Source: LMUY01 sp965198565 (GTDB lineage Bacteria; Pseudomonadota; Alphaproteobacteria; Acetobacterales; Acetobacteraceae). Taken from it: a DNA stretch of 64,000 nucleotides. Positions 7,745-15,474 of the stretch are shown piece by piece. The stretch's first letter is position 1, and the number at the start of each line of letters is the position of its first letter. A program made the translations under genes and the position numbers. The notes below the pieces were generated by a model. That model worked only from the letters and a program-made list of their open reading frames with translations. It was not told the DNA's origin and searched no databases. The DNA lies in assembly GCA_965198565.1 (NCBI GenBank), contig OZ240665.1:3472001-3536000 (forward strand). Reading direction: 5' to 3'.

Positions 7745-8546
7745 ACGGCAAGACCGTGGCTTCGCGCTGCTCATCGTTCTCTGGTGGACGGTTCTGCTCG
7801 CTCTGCTGGGCAACCAGCTCGCCGCATCGGGACGGCTGGAGGCCAAGCGCGCCGGCAATCTGCGCAACGCAGCCGTCGCGGAGGCGGCGGCCGAGGGAGC
7901 CTTGCAAGAGGCGGCCTTCCACTTGCTGGCAAGCGGCGAGGACGCTTGGGCCGCCGATGGCACGATCCATACTCTGCCGCTGACAGGGGGCAGCGCCGTC
8001 ATCGAAGTGTCCGACGAAGCGGTGAAGATCGGCCTCAATCAGGCGACCGCCGGGTTGCTCGCAGCGCTGATAACCCAGTTTGGCGCGGACCATAAGCAAG
8101 CGGCCAGCCTTGCGGACGCGATACTGCAGTGGCGAACCTCGGCACCACAGGCTGGCCCGCCCGGCGCGAAAACCGCAGCCTACGCGCAAGCCGGTGCGGC
8201 GTACGCTCCGCCGGAGAGCGACTTCGAAACGCTCAGCGAACTTGGCCTCGTCCGCGGCATGACCCCGGCGCTGCTGCAGCGCCTGACGCCCTATCTGTCC
8301 GTCTATCAAACCGGCGATCCCGACCTCGCCCACGCCGACCCGGCGGTGCGCAGCGCGTGGGCGCAATCGGGCGACATCGGCGCCACGCAAACCGACCGGG
8401 GGCTGCAAGACGCTGCGAAGCCGATCGTGAGCGTGAGTGTAACGGTCGCGATGGCCTCGGGCGCCCGCGCATCGCATCGCACGTTGCTCATGCTGGCCGA
8501 GGACGCGTCCCACCATCCGTTTCAGATCTTGGATCGAGACAGATAG
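7737..8546 (+). CDS. gspK: Type II secretion minor pseudopilin GspK-like
   Basis: 269 residues, GTG start at 7737 overlapping gspJ. N terminus QDRGFALLIVLWWTVLLALL: the +5 residue is Ile rather than Glu, as is characteristic of GspK, which caps the pseudopilus and lacks Glu5. A GLNQATAGLLAALI segment and FETLSELGLVRGMTPALLQRLTPYLSVY match the helix-hairpin-helix parts of the GspK alpha domain. Slightly shorter than enterobacterial GspK (about 320). The predicted partners are the two preceding pseudopilins. Confidence 0.8.
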   Translation: MAERQDRGFALLIVLWWTVLLALLGNQLAASGRLEAKRAGNLRNAAVAEAAAEGALQEAAFHLLASGEDAWAADGTIHTLPLTGGSAVIEVSDEAVKIGLNQATAGLLAALITQFGADHKQAASLADAILQWRTSAPQAGPPGAKTAAYAQAGAAYAPPESDFETLSELGLVRGMTPALLQRLTPYLSVYQTGDPDLAHADPAVRSAWAQSGDIGATQTDRGLQDAAKPIVSVSVTVAMASGARASHRTLLMLAEDASHHPFQILDRDR

Positions 8547-8589
8547 CGCCAACGTCAGCCCAAGCCATGTTCATGTCGGGGCGTCACTG

Positions 8590-8618
8590 TTGACGAAGGC
8601 AACAACTGACGTAACTAT
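8590..8618 (+). promoter_or_regulatory. Possible sigma-70 promoter of the beta-propeller gene
   Basis: TTGACG at 8590-8595 and AACTAT at 8613-8618, spacer 17, in a locally AT-rich gap about 60 bases before the start codon at 8678. The -35 box is good; the -10 box is mediocre. Confidence 0.4.
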
Positions 8619-8677
8619 AGCAAGGCTAAACTCGCCACACATAACGTAGCGAGACCAACTTAAGGGAACGATCCAAG

Positions 8678-9922
8678 ATGTCACACTCGTCTGTCAAACG
8701 ACGGCTTCGCTTGCTGGCGGCAACGGCAATCGCATTGTCTATCGGGCTGCACGCGGCCCCGAGCTTCGCTGCACCGCCAGGCCTAGACTCCGATATCGAC
8801 GCGTTGCTGGCAGCGACCGGCCGCCTGAGTTTCCCGCGCATCTCGACGGTCAAGATTCCAGGCAAACCGATCGTCTCGTTCGACTTTGGTTTCGTGGACC
8901 CAGTTCTGCCGGTCTACTACTTCGCCGACCGCACCAACGGCGGCGTGGACCTGATCGATACCGGCACGAACAGCTTCGTCACCCGGATCGCCGGCTTCTC
9001 CGGTGCCCCGCTCAACCCCGATGGCTCGCCCAATAACGCGCAATCCGGCCCCAACAGCGTGCAGCCGACGACGCCGGGCGAGATCTGGGCCACCAACGGT
9101 GACAGCACCGTCAAGGTGGTCGACTTGTTCCAGCACAAGATCATCGACAGCATCTCGACCGTCTTGCCCGGTCAGACCGCCTTGCAAGACCTGCGCACCG
9201 ACGGACTGTCCTGGGACAAGGAGGATCAGATCATGATGATCCAGAACGGCGACTCGGAGCCGCCGTTCGTCACCTTCATCTCGACCAACCCGTCGGACCG
9301 GCGCGTGCTCGGCCACATCGTCTTCACCGCCGCGACCGATATCGAGGCGTCGGTCTATGATCGCGGAACCGGCATGTTCTACCTCAACATCGCCCAGATC
9401 GGCACCGATCCAAACGCCGGCGCGCTGTCCGTGATCAATCCGCGCACGCTCTCCGAGGTGAAGGAATACCCATTCACCGGCTGTAACGCAGCAGGCATCG
9501 CGCTCGCCCCCGGGCAAAAACTGCTGATCGGCTGTTCGCTGAACAACTATACGCCCATCGTCAATGCGCGCGACGGCAGCGTCATCGCCAGCATCCCCCA
9601 AGTCGGCGGGGCGGACCAAGTGGCCTATGCCAACGGCTTCTTCTATGACGCCGCGCGCACCAATTCGGCAGCGAACGGCGGCGCATCGCTAAGCGTGATC
9701 GACGCCATCACCAACAAGTTCGTGGTCAACGTACCCAGCAACGTCAGCGCCCACGTCGTCTCGGCCGACCCTCGCACCACCCACATCTTCGTGCCGACCG
9801 CCGCCATCCCCGGCGACCCGGATTGCGCGACAAGCTGCATCGAGGTCTTCGCGCCAAAGCTCGATGGATTTAGACATCCATTCCCATTGGAAGCCTTGCT
9901 CGCCGACACATTGGGCAAGTAG
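8678..9922 (+). CDS. Secreted beta-propeller (YVTN/NHL-like) protein
   Basis: 414 residues. Sec signal peptide: KRRLRLLAATAIALSIGLHA, then SFAAPPG, with cleavage likely after SFA. The body holds repeated blade-like strands (GGVDLIDTGTNSFVTRI, STVKVVDLFQHKIIDSI, GALSVINPRTLSEVKEY, ASLSVIDAITNKFVVNV), the pattern of a 6-7-bladed propeller. Two late Cys pairs (CNAAG...GCSLNN, PDCATSC) could form disulfides. No catalytic signature was found. It follows the pseudopilin operon, so it is a plausible type II secretion substrate, but only by proximity. Start ATG 8678 has AAGGGA upstream. Confidence 0.75.
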   Translation: MSHSSVKRRLRLLAATAIALSIGLHAAPSFAAPPGLDSDIDALLAATGRLSFPRISTVKIPGKPIVSFDFGFVDPVLPVYYFADRTNGGVDLIDTGTNSFVTRIAGFSGAPLNPDGSPNNAQSGPNSVQPTTPGEIWATNGDSTVKVVDLFQHKIIDSISTVLPGQTALQDLRTDGLSWDKEDQIMMIQNGDSEPPFVTFISTNPSDRRVLGHIVFTAATDIEASVYDRGTGMFYLNIAQIGTDPNAGALSVINPRTLSEVKEYPFTGCNAAGIALAPGQKLLIGCSLNNYTPIVNARDGSVIASIPQVGGADQVAYANGFFYDAARTNSAANGGASLSVIDAITNKFVVNVPSNVSAHVVSADPRTTHIFVPTAAIPGDPDCATSCIEVFAPKLDGFRHPFPLEALLADTLGK

Positions 9923-9974
9923 CCCAGCGAAGGATCTGCCTATCTCAATGGATAGGCAAATCCTAATCGGGCTA
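9920..9974 (+). terminator. Nested hairpin after the propeller gene
   Basis: Outer arms TAGCCC/GGGCTA enclose AGGAT/ATCCT and an inner GCCTATC/GATAGGC stem around AATG. The stop codon TAG begins the structure. No long T run follows, but nothing else explains such a nested dyad exactly at a gene end. Confidence 0.65.
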
Positions 9975-9986
9975 AATTAGCCAGTA

Positions 9987-10017
9987 GGATGGGTGAGCGA
10001 AGCGCTACCCATCATCC
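9987..10017. repeat. GATGGGTxxCG...CGxTACCCATC palindrome
   Basis: GGATGGGTGAGCGAAGCGCT then ACCCATCATCC: a hairpin unit. A related unit in the opposite orientation lies at 12443-12473. Confidence 0.7.
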
Positions 10018-10145
10018 GTCCAGGCAGACAAGGCTGATCTCGGCGCGCGGGCGGCCGCTGCTTTCGAGTGGGCCATGGACCTGACTTGCGGAACTTCAGT
10101 CATGGCTGGATGTCGAATCCGTAGAAATGTGGACACTGGAGCAGA

Positions 10146-10281
10146 TAATACCAACGGCAATGAACCTGCACCCGTCATCGCGAGCCGAAGGCGTGGCGAT
10201 CCAGGGCCACGCACGCGGCATTTCCCCTGTGGCAGTGGATTGCTTCGTCGCAAGGGATTCTCGCAATGACAGCTTGGGACG
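10146..10281. repeat. About 136-bp dispersed repeat, copy A
   Basis: Begins TAATACCAACGGC and ends AGCTTGGGACG. It contains CGTCATCGCGAGCCGAAGGC on the left and CTCGCAATGACAGC on the right, which are imperfectly inverted to each other. A second copy in the same orientation starts at 63856. It is non-coding, and its remainder resembles the widespread GTCATTGCGAGC type of intergenic palindrome. The rest of the 9923-10409 gap shows nothing else. Confidence 0.85.
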
Positions 10282-10409
10282 AGTCAAAACCAAGTGCCGG
10301 TGGTATAACTCCAACATCGTAGTCGACGAGAGAGTCCAAACGCCTAAGATTTACAGCGCAACGAAACCGCTGGACTCGATCCACCATCCTCGACTCACGG
10401 CCACCCCTA

Positions 10410-11072
10410 TCACGCCCCAACCACCATCCGCGTCGCCCCGCTCAGCTCCCCCAGCTTGGCCCCCGCCGCGACCCGGCGCTGCGTCTCCATCCCGCCCGCC
10501 TGCTTCTCGATCGCCCGCCGCGCCTCCGCTTCCGCCTCGCCCGGCGCCAGCACCACCACGCCGCTGTCGTCGCACAGCACCGCGTCCCCCGGCATCACCA
10601 CCGCCCCGCCAATCGACACCGGATAGTTCAGCCGCCCGCCCAAATCATACAGCCGCGTCGTGATCGGCGCGAACCCGCGGCTCCACATCGGGAAGTCGGA
10701 CGCTTCGATCTCCTCCAAATCCGTGCACGGCCCGTCCACCACGCCCGCCTTCGCCCCCGCCGCCTTCGCCGCCACCGTCACGCCGCCGCCCCAGCAGGCA
10801 TGGCGGTCGTCCCCCAGCCGGTCCACCAGAAGGATGTCGCCCGGGCGCAGCAGGCCCAGCGCATGGTGCAGCAGCGTCGAGTCCGGCCCCGGGATCGCCA
10901 GCGTCACCGCCGTCCCCGCCACCCGCCGCCCGCGCAGCGCAGGCACGATCCGGCGGTCGCAAAACCCCCAGTGCCGCCAATGGCCGAGCGTTGCGGTTTC
11001 CACCTGCTCCAGCAACGCCACCACCTCGGCGCTGAGCGAGGGCGGCATGGCAGCGATCTCGTAGTGGGCCAT
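10410..11072 (-). CDS. RraA / HMG-aldolase family protein
   Basis: 220 residues, start ATG 11072 with SD AAGGAGC. Family landmarks: GTAVTLAIPGPDS near residue 55, GDILLVDRLGD, GGGVTVAAKAAGAKAGVVDGPCTDLEEI near 105-125, and GDAVLCDDSGVVVLAPGEAE. Members are 4-hydroxy-4-methyl-2-oxoglutarate / oxaloacetate aldolases or the RNase E inhibitor RraA. The usual Arg-Asp after DGxx (substrate carboxylate and metal) reads Thr-Asp here, so classical aldolase activity is doubtful. It is followed 11 bases before by an MFS transporter gene on the same strand, suggesting a joint catabolic operon. Confidence 0.82.
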   Translation of the reverse strand: MAHYEIAAMPPSLSAEVVALLEQVETATLGHWRHWGFCDRRIVPALRGRRVAGTAVTLAIPGPDSTLLHHALGLLRPGDILLVDRLGDDRHACWGGGVTVAAKAAGAKAGVVDGPCTDLEEIEASDFPMWSRGFAPITTRLYDLGGRLNYPVSIGGAVVMPGDAVLCDDSGVVVLAPGEAEAEARRAIEKQAGGMETQRRVAAGAKLGELSGATRMVVGA

Positions 11073-11083
11073 GAAAAGCTCCT

Positions 11084-12382
11084 TCAGTCGGCCAGCGGCC
11101 GCTCCGGGTGCACGAACAGCCACAACACTGCGCCCGCCAGCCCCGACAGCGCCACCCCAAGCAGCGCGCCGGACCAGCCACCCGTCCAGGCCACCAGATA
11201 CGCCGTCAGCACCGGGCCGGCCACGCCCGCCGCGTTGCCCCAGCCATTGGCCCAGCCCGACACCACGCCCGTCGATGCCCGCCCCAAATCCTGCGTCGCC
11301 GACCAGATCGACACCTGCGTCAGCCCCACCGCGCCCAGCGACACGCAGAGCAGCGTCATCATCAGCCCAATCTCCGGGATGCGGGAGGCGGCGATCAGGG
11401 CGCCCGCGCTGACGACGAAGCCCGCCACCGCCAACGGCACCCGCGCCGCCCAAACCGACCCGGTGCGCCGCAGGATCAGGTCAGACACCGCGCCGGTGAC
11501 GAACACCATGACGAACAAGCTGACCCAGGGCAGCGAGGCATAGATGCCCATCGAGGCCAGGCTGAAATGCCGGACCCGCACCAGGTAGGTCGGCAGCCAG
11601 GTGCTGTAGAAACTCTGGATCAGCACGAGAAAGAAGTATTGCACGCCCACGGCCCAGAATTGCACCGAGCGCAGCCGGGCGGCAAACCCGCCGCCCCGCG
11701 CCTGCGGCTCCTCCGCCTGCCCGGCGGCGATCCCGCGCGCCTCCGCCGCGCTCATCAGCGGGTGGGCCGCCGGGTCGTCCCGGTAGCCGAGCCACCAGGC
11801 GACCCCGATCAGCACGCCGAGCACGCCGAAGCCGTAGAACGCCCAGCGCCAGCCGAAATGCAGGATGACGGCGGTGGTGATCGGCGCCGCCGCGATTGGG
11901 CCGAGATACAGCCCGCCAAGCAGGATCGAGTTGGCTTTCGAGCGCTCCGCCGTGGGAAACCAGCGCTTGAGCGCCAGCACCGAGCTCGGCCAGTCCGCCG
12001 ATTGCCCAGCGCCGAGCAGCAGCCGCACGCCCACGAACGTGCCGAAGCCGGAGGCCAACGGCGTCGCCGCCGTCAGCACAGACCACAGCAGATTGGCCCA
12101 ATACAGCATCCGCCGCGGCCCAAATCGCTGCGCCAGCCAGCCAGACGGCACCTGCAGCAGCGCATAGGTCCAGGAGAAGCTGGTCAGCAGATACGACATC
12201 TGCACCAGGCTCAGCCCGTATTCGGATTGGATGGTGGGGGCGGCGATCACCAGCGCGGTGCGGTCGAGCGACATGACGAAGGTGATCGGCCCCAACAGCA
12301 AGCCCGCCATCCACCACCGCACCCGGCCCGGGATGGCAGCGGCGGCCAGCTTCGGCGGTGTTGCAAGTTCGTGATCAGACAT
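11084..12382 (-). CDS. MFS transporter, ACS (anion:cation symporter) type
   Basis: 432 residues with 12 predicted helices. Typical ACS-family features: VMSLDRTALVIAAPTIQSEYGLS after helix 1, SWTYALLQVPSGWLAQRFGPRR between helices 2 and 3, and GQSADWPSSVLALKRWFPTAERSKANSI at helix 4. The family takes up organic anions such as hexuronates, glucarate, tartrate or phthalate with H+. ATG 12382 (MSDHELATPP) is preferred over TTG 12391. It is upstream of and co-directional with the RraA-like gene, whose relatives act on keto-acid breakdown products; the substrate is probably a small organic acid. Confidence 0.85.
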   Translation of the reverse strand: MSDHELATPPKLAAAAIPGRVRWWMAGLLLGPITFVMSLDRTALVIAAPTIQSEYGLSLVQMSYLLTSFSWTYALLQVPSGWLAQRFGPRRMLYWANLLWSVLTAATPLASGFGTFVGVRLLLGAGQSADWPSSVLALKRWFPTAERSKANSILLGGLYLGPIAAAPITTAVILHFGWRWAFYGFGVLGVLIGVAWWLGYRDDPAAHPLMSAAEARGIAAGQAEEPQARGGGFAARLRSVQFWAVGVQYFFLVLIQSFYSTWLPTYLVRVRHFSLASMGIYASLPWVSLFVMVFVTGAVSDLILRRTGSVWAARVPLAVAGFVVSAGALIAASRIPEIGLMMTLLCVSLGAVGLTQVSIWSATQDLGRASTGVVSGWANGWGNAAGVAGPVLTAYLVAWTGGWSGALLGVALSGLAGAVLWLFVHPERPLAD

Positions 12383-12442
12383 CGAGAACAAGCTTGCAGG
12401 CTGGCGGCGGCCTTGTCCACGTGGTAGCGGCGTCGCGCCCGA

Positions 12443-12473
12443 GTGATGGGTAGCGCTTCGCTGCGCCCATCCT
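12443..12473. repeat. GATGGGTAGCGC...GCGCCCATCC palindrome
   Basis: GATGGGTAGCGCTTCGCTGC then GCCCATCC: the inverse-orientation relative of the unit at 9987-10017. It lies in the divergent gap between the MFS gene and the secreted protein at 12533. Confidence 0.7.
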
Positions 12474-12532
12474 GACGGCTACGGCTAACCCCAAAGCCGC
12501 TATCGTGAAGCAACAACGAAAAGACCGCCCCC

Positions 12533-13141
12533 ATGACAATGACCAAACGCCTGCTGCTGGCCAGCGCGGCCGGGCTGCTGCTCGCTCGCGGCGCCTCCGC
12601 CCAAACCATGGTGCCGGAGCGCATCCGCGGCGTGATCGAAACCATCAGCGGCGACGCGCTCGGCATCAAGGACCGCGACGGCGACGACGTGACCGTGACG
12701 CTGGCCCCGAACGCGCGGGTGGTCGGCGCCAAGACGGCCACCATCAGCGACATCAAGCCCGGCAGCTACGTCGGCAGCGCCGCCGTGCCGCAACCGGACG
12801 GCACGCTCAAGGCACAAGAAGTGCACGTGTTTCCGCCGAGCATGGTGGGCGCCGGCGAGGGCTTCCGCCCGTTCGACCTCACCCCAGACAGCACCATGAC
12901 CAACGGCACCGTCGACGGCCTCGTGGTGACCAACGGGCGCACCTTGACGGTGAAATACGGCGACGGCGAGAAGACCATCGTCGTGCCCGACAGCGTCCCC
13001 GTCGTGAGCCTAGAGCTGGCCAACCGCGCGGACGTCAAGGCCGGCGCGCATGTCGTCGTGTTCGCGATGCGCGCACCCGGCGGCGCGCTGACCGCCAACG
13101 CCATCACCGTGGGCTTGGACGGCGCCGTGCCGCCCATGTAA
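12533..13141 (+). CDS. Secreted protein of unknown function (DUF5666-like strands)
   Basis: 202 residues. Signal peptide MTMTKRLLLASAAGLLLARG followed by ASAQT, cleavage probably after ASA. The mature part repeats a short beta unit: RIRGVIETISGDALGIKDRDGDDVTVTLAPNARVV, then TNGTVDGLVVTNGRTLTVKYGDGEKTIVV, as in periplasmic proteins with DUF5666-like OB barrels. No enzyme motif and no Cys. It ends 66 bases before ppk on the same strand, with no clear terminator between. The start could also be ATG 12539. Confidence 0.65.
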   Translation: MTMTKRLLLASAAGLLLARGASAQTMVPERIRGVIETISGDALGIKDRDGDDVTVTLAPNARVVGAKTATISDIKPGSYVGSAAVPQPDGTLKAQEVHVFPPSMVGAGEGFRPFDLTPDSTMTNGTVDGLVVTNGRTLTVKYGDGEKTIVVPDSVPVVSLELANRADVKAGAHVVVFAMRAPGGALTANAITVGLDGAVPPM

Positions 13142-13207
13142 CGTCAGCGTCGATCCAAAAGGCGAATCGGGTCGATCGCTCCTGGCCGCTCTGCTAAGCC
13201 TGCGGCC

Positions 13208-15472
13208 ATGAACAAGGTCACCCCCATCCGCCCGGCGCCCCAAGCCGAGCCAGCGCCGATCGCGCCCGACAGCCCCGAGCGGTTCATCAACCGCGAGCTG
13301 TCGTGGCTCGACTTCAACCATCGCGTGGTGGAGGAAGCGCAGAACGCGCGCCACCCACTGCTCGAACGCCTGCGCTTCGTCTCCATCAGCGCCTCCAACC
13401 TCGACGAATTCTACTCCGTGCGCGTCGCCGGGCTGATCGGGCAGGCCAAGGCCGGCGTGACCTCGCTCTCCGCCGACGGCCGCACCCCGGCGCAGCAGCT
13501 CGTCGAAATCCAGGCCCGCGCCTTCGCCCTGATGCAGACGCAGCAATCCGTCTGGCTCGACCTGCGCCGCCTGCTGGCCGACGCCGGCATCGCCGTCTGC
13601 CAGCCCGACAGCCTCTCCGAGCCCGACCGCGAGTGGCTGGCGGCCTGGTTCATGGACCGCGTGTTCCCGATCCTCACCCCGATGGCGATCGACCCGGCGC
13701 ATCCGTTCCCGTTCATCCCCAACATGGGCCTGGTGATGGTGCTCAAGCTCCATCGCGACGAGGACAACACGGCGATGAGCGCGCTCATCCCGATGCCGGC
13801 CCAGGTGGAGCGCTTCATCCGCCTGCCCGGCGGCAGCGACGCAGCGGGGCCCATCCGCTTCGTCGTGCTGGAAGACCTCGTGGTGCTCAACCTGCACACC
13901 CTGTTCCCCGGCTTCGACGTGGTCGGCCGCGGCATGTTCCGCCTCATCCGCGACACCGGCGTCGAGTTCGAGGAAGAGGCGGAAGACCTGGTCCGCTCCT
14001 ACGAAACCGCGCTCAAGCGCCGCCGCCGCGGCATCCCGATCCACCTCTCGGTGGACAGCGCCATGCCGGAGGACCTGCGCGCCCTGGTGGTCGACGAGCT
14101 GGGCGTGGACGACCACATCATCCCGGGCGAGGAAGTGCTGGTCGAAGCCGGCATCCTGGGCGCCGCCGACCTCAAGCAGCTCATCGTCGACAACCGCCCC
14201 GACCTGCTGTTCCCGCCCTACACGCCGCGCTTCCCCGAGCGCATCAGGGACTTCGCCGGCGACTGTTTCGCCGCCATCCGCGCCAAGGACATCGTCGTCC
14301 ACCACCCGTTCGAGAGCTTCGACGTGGTGGTGCAGTTCCTCCGCCAGGCCGCCGCCGACCCCAGCGTGGTCGCGGTGAAGCAGACGCTGTACCGCACCAG
14401 CCGCGACAGCCCGATCGTCAAGGCGCTGATCGAGGCGGCGGAGGCCGGCAAGTCCGTCACCGCGATGATCGAGCTGCGCGCCCGCTTCGACGAGGAGGCC
14501 AACATCCGCCTCGCCCGCTCCATGGAGGCCGCCGGCGTGCAGGTGGTGTACGGCTTCCGCGAGCTGAAAACCCACGCCAAGCTCAGCCTGGTGGTGCGGC
14601 GCGAGGGCGGCGGCATGCGCTCCTACGCCCATTTCGGCACCGGCAACTACCACCCGATCACCGCCCGCATCTACACCGATCTGTCGTTCTTCACCTGCGA
14701 CCCCGACCTCACGCGCGATTCCGCCCGGCTGTTCAACTACATGACCGGCTATGCCCGCCCCGAGCGCATGGACAGCCTGGCGTTCAGCCCGCTCACCATC
14801 CGCAGCCACCTGATGGCGCTGATGGAGGGTGAGATCGAGCACGCCCGCGCCGGCCGCCCCGCCGCCATCTGGCTCAAGATGAACTCGATGGTGGACGACC
14901 AGCTGATCGACAAGCTCTACGAATGCTCGCAAGCCGGCGTGAAGGTGATGTGCATCATCCGCGGCATCTGCTGCCTGCGCCCCGGCGTGCCGGGCCTGAG
15001 CGAGACCATCCGGGTGAAATCCATCGTCGGGCGGTTCCTCGAGCACAACCGCATCTTCTGCTTCGGCAACGGCCACAAGCTGCCCTCGCGCCACGCTTTG
15101 GTGTTCATCTCCAGCGCCGACTGGATGGCCCGCAACATGGAGTGGCGGGTCGAGAGCATGGTGCCGATCCACAACCCGACCGTGCACGCCCAGGTGCTGG
15201 ACCAGATCATGGTGGTGAACCTGAAGGACACGCTGCAATCCTGGGAGCTGAACGCCAGCGGCGCCTGGCACCGGGTCGCGTCGCATGGCAAGGCGGTGTC
15301 GGCGCATGACTACTTCATGACCAACCCCTCGCTGTCCGGCCGCGGCTCGGCGCTGCACGGCCCCGTGGTGCCGGTGGGCGCACCCTCCAGCCGCATGCCG
15401 ACGGGAACGCCCGTGAACATGGCAGTGAGCGCCCCACCGCATCGCCGGCAAGACCGCGTGAGCCAGGATTGA
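13208..15472 (+). CDS. ppk: Polyphosphate kinase 1
   Basis: 754 residues, matching the usual 690-740 plus a short Pro-rich head. Opens with RFINRELSWLDFNHRVVEEA and ISASNLDEFYSVRVAGL (PPK N domain). The catalytic phospho-His sits in KTHAKLSLVVRREGGGMRSYAHFGTGNYHP, and the second PLD-like half ends in RHALVFISSADWMARNMEWRVE. It reversibly makes polyphosphate from ATP. Its TGA lies 3 bases from the ppx ATG, a coupled ppk-ppx pair. The last 55 residues (from SLSGRGSA) are low-complexity and not part of the core. Confidence 0.96.
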   Translation: MNKVTPIRPAPQAEPAPIAPDSPERFINRELSWLDFNHRVVEEAQNARHPLLERLRFVSISASNLDEFYSVRVAGLIGQAKAGVTSLSADGRTPAQQLVEIQARAFALMQTQQSVWLDLRRLLADAGIAVCQPDSLSEPDREWLAAWFMDRVFPILTPMAIDPAHPFPFIPNMGLVMVLKLHRDEDNTAMSALIPMPAQVERFIRLPGGSDAAGPIRFVVLEDLVVLNLHTLFPGFDVVGRGMFRLIRDTGVEFEEEAEDLVRSYETALKRRRRGIPIHLSVDSAMPEDLRALVVDELGVDDHIIPGEEVLVEAGILGAADLKQLIVDNRPDLLFPPYTPRFPERIRDFAGDCFAAIRAKDIVVHHPFESFDVVVQFLRQAAADPSVVAVKQTLYRTSRDSPIVKALIEAAEAGKSVTAMIELRARFDEEANIRLARSMEAAGVQVVYGFRELKTHAKLSLVVRREGGGMRSYAHFGTGNYHPITARIYTDLSFFTCDPDLTRDSARLFNYMTGYARPERMDSLAFSPLTIRSHLMALMEGEIEHARAGRPAAIWLKMNSMVDDQLIDKLYECSQAGVKVMCIIRGICCLRPGVPGLSETIRVKSIVGRFLEHNRIFCFGNGHKLPSRHALVFISSADWMARNMEWRVESMVPIHNPTVHAQVLDQIMVVNLKDTLQSWELNASGAWHRVASHGKAVSAHDYFMTNPSLSGRGSALHGPVVPVGAPSSRMPTGTPVNMAVSAPPHRRQDRVSQD

Positions 15473-15474
15473 CC

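Noticed and set aside
13010..15451. 813-codon open frame opposite ppk
   Set aside because: Low-complexity shadow of the polyphosphate kinase gene; no motif and no ribosome site.
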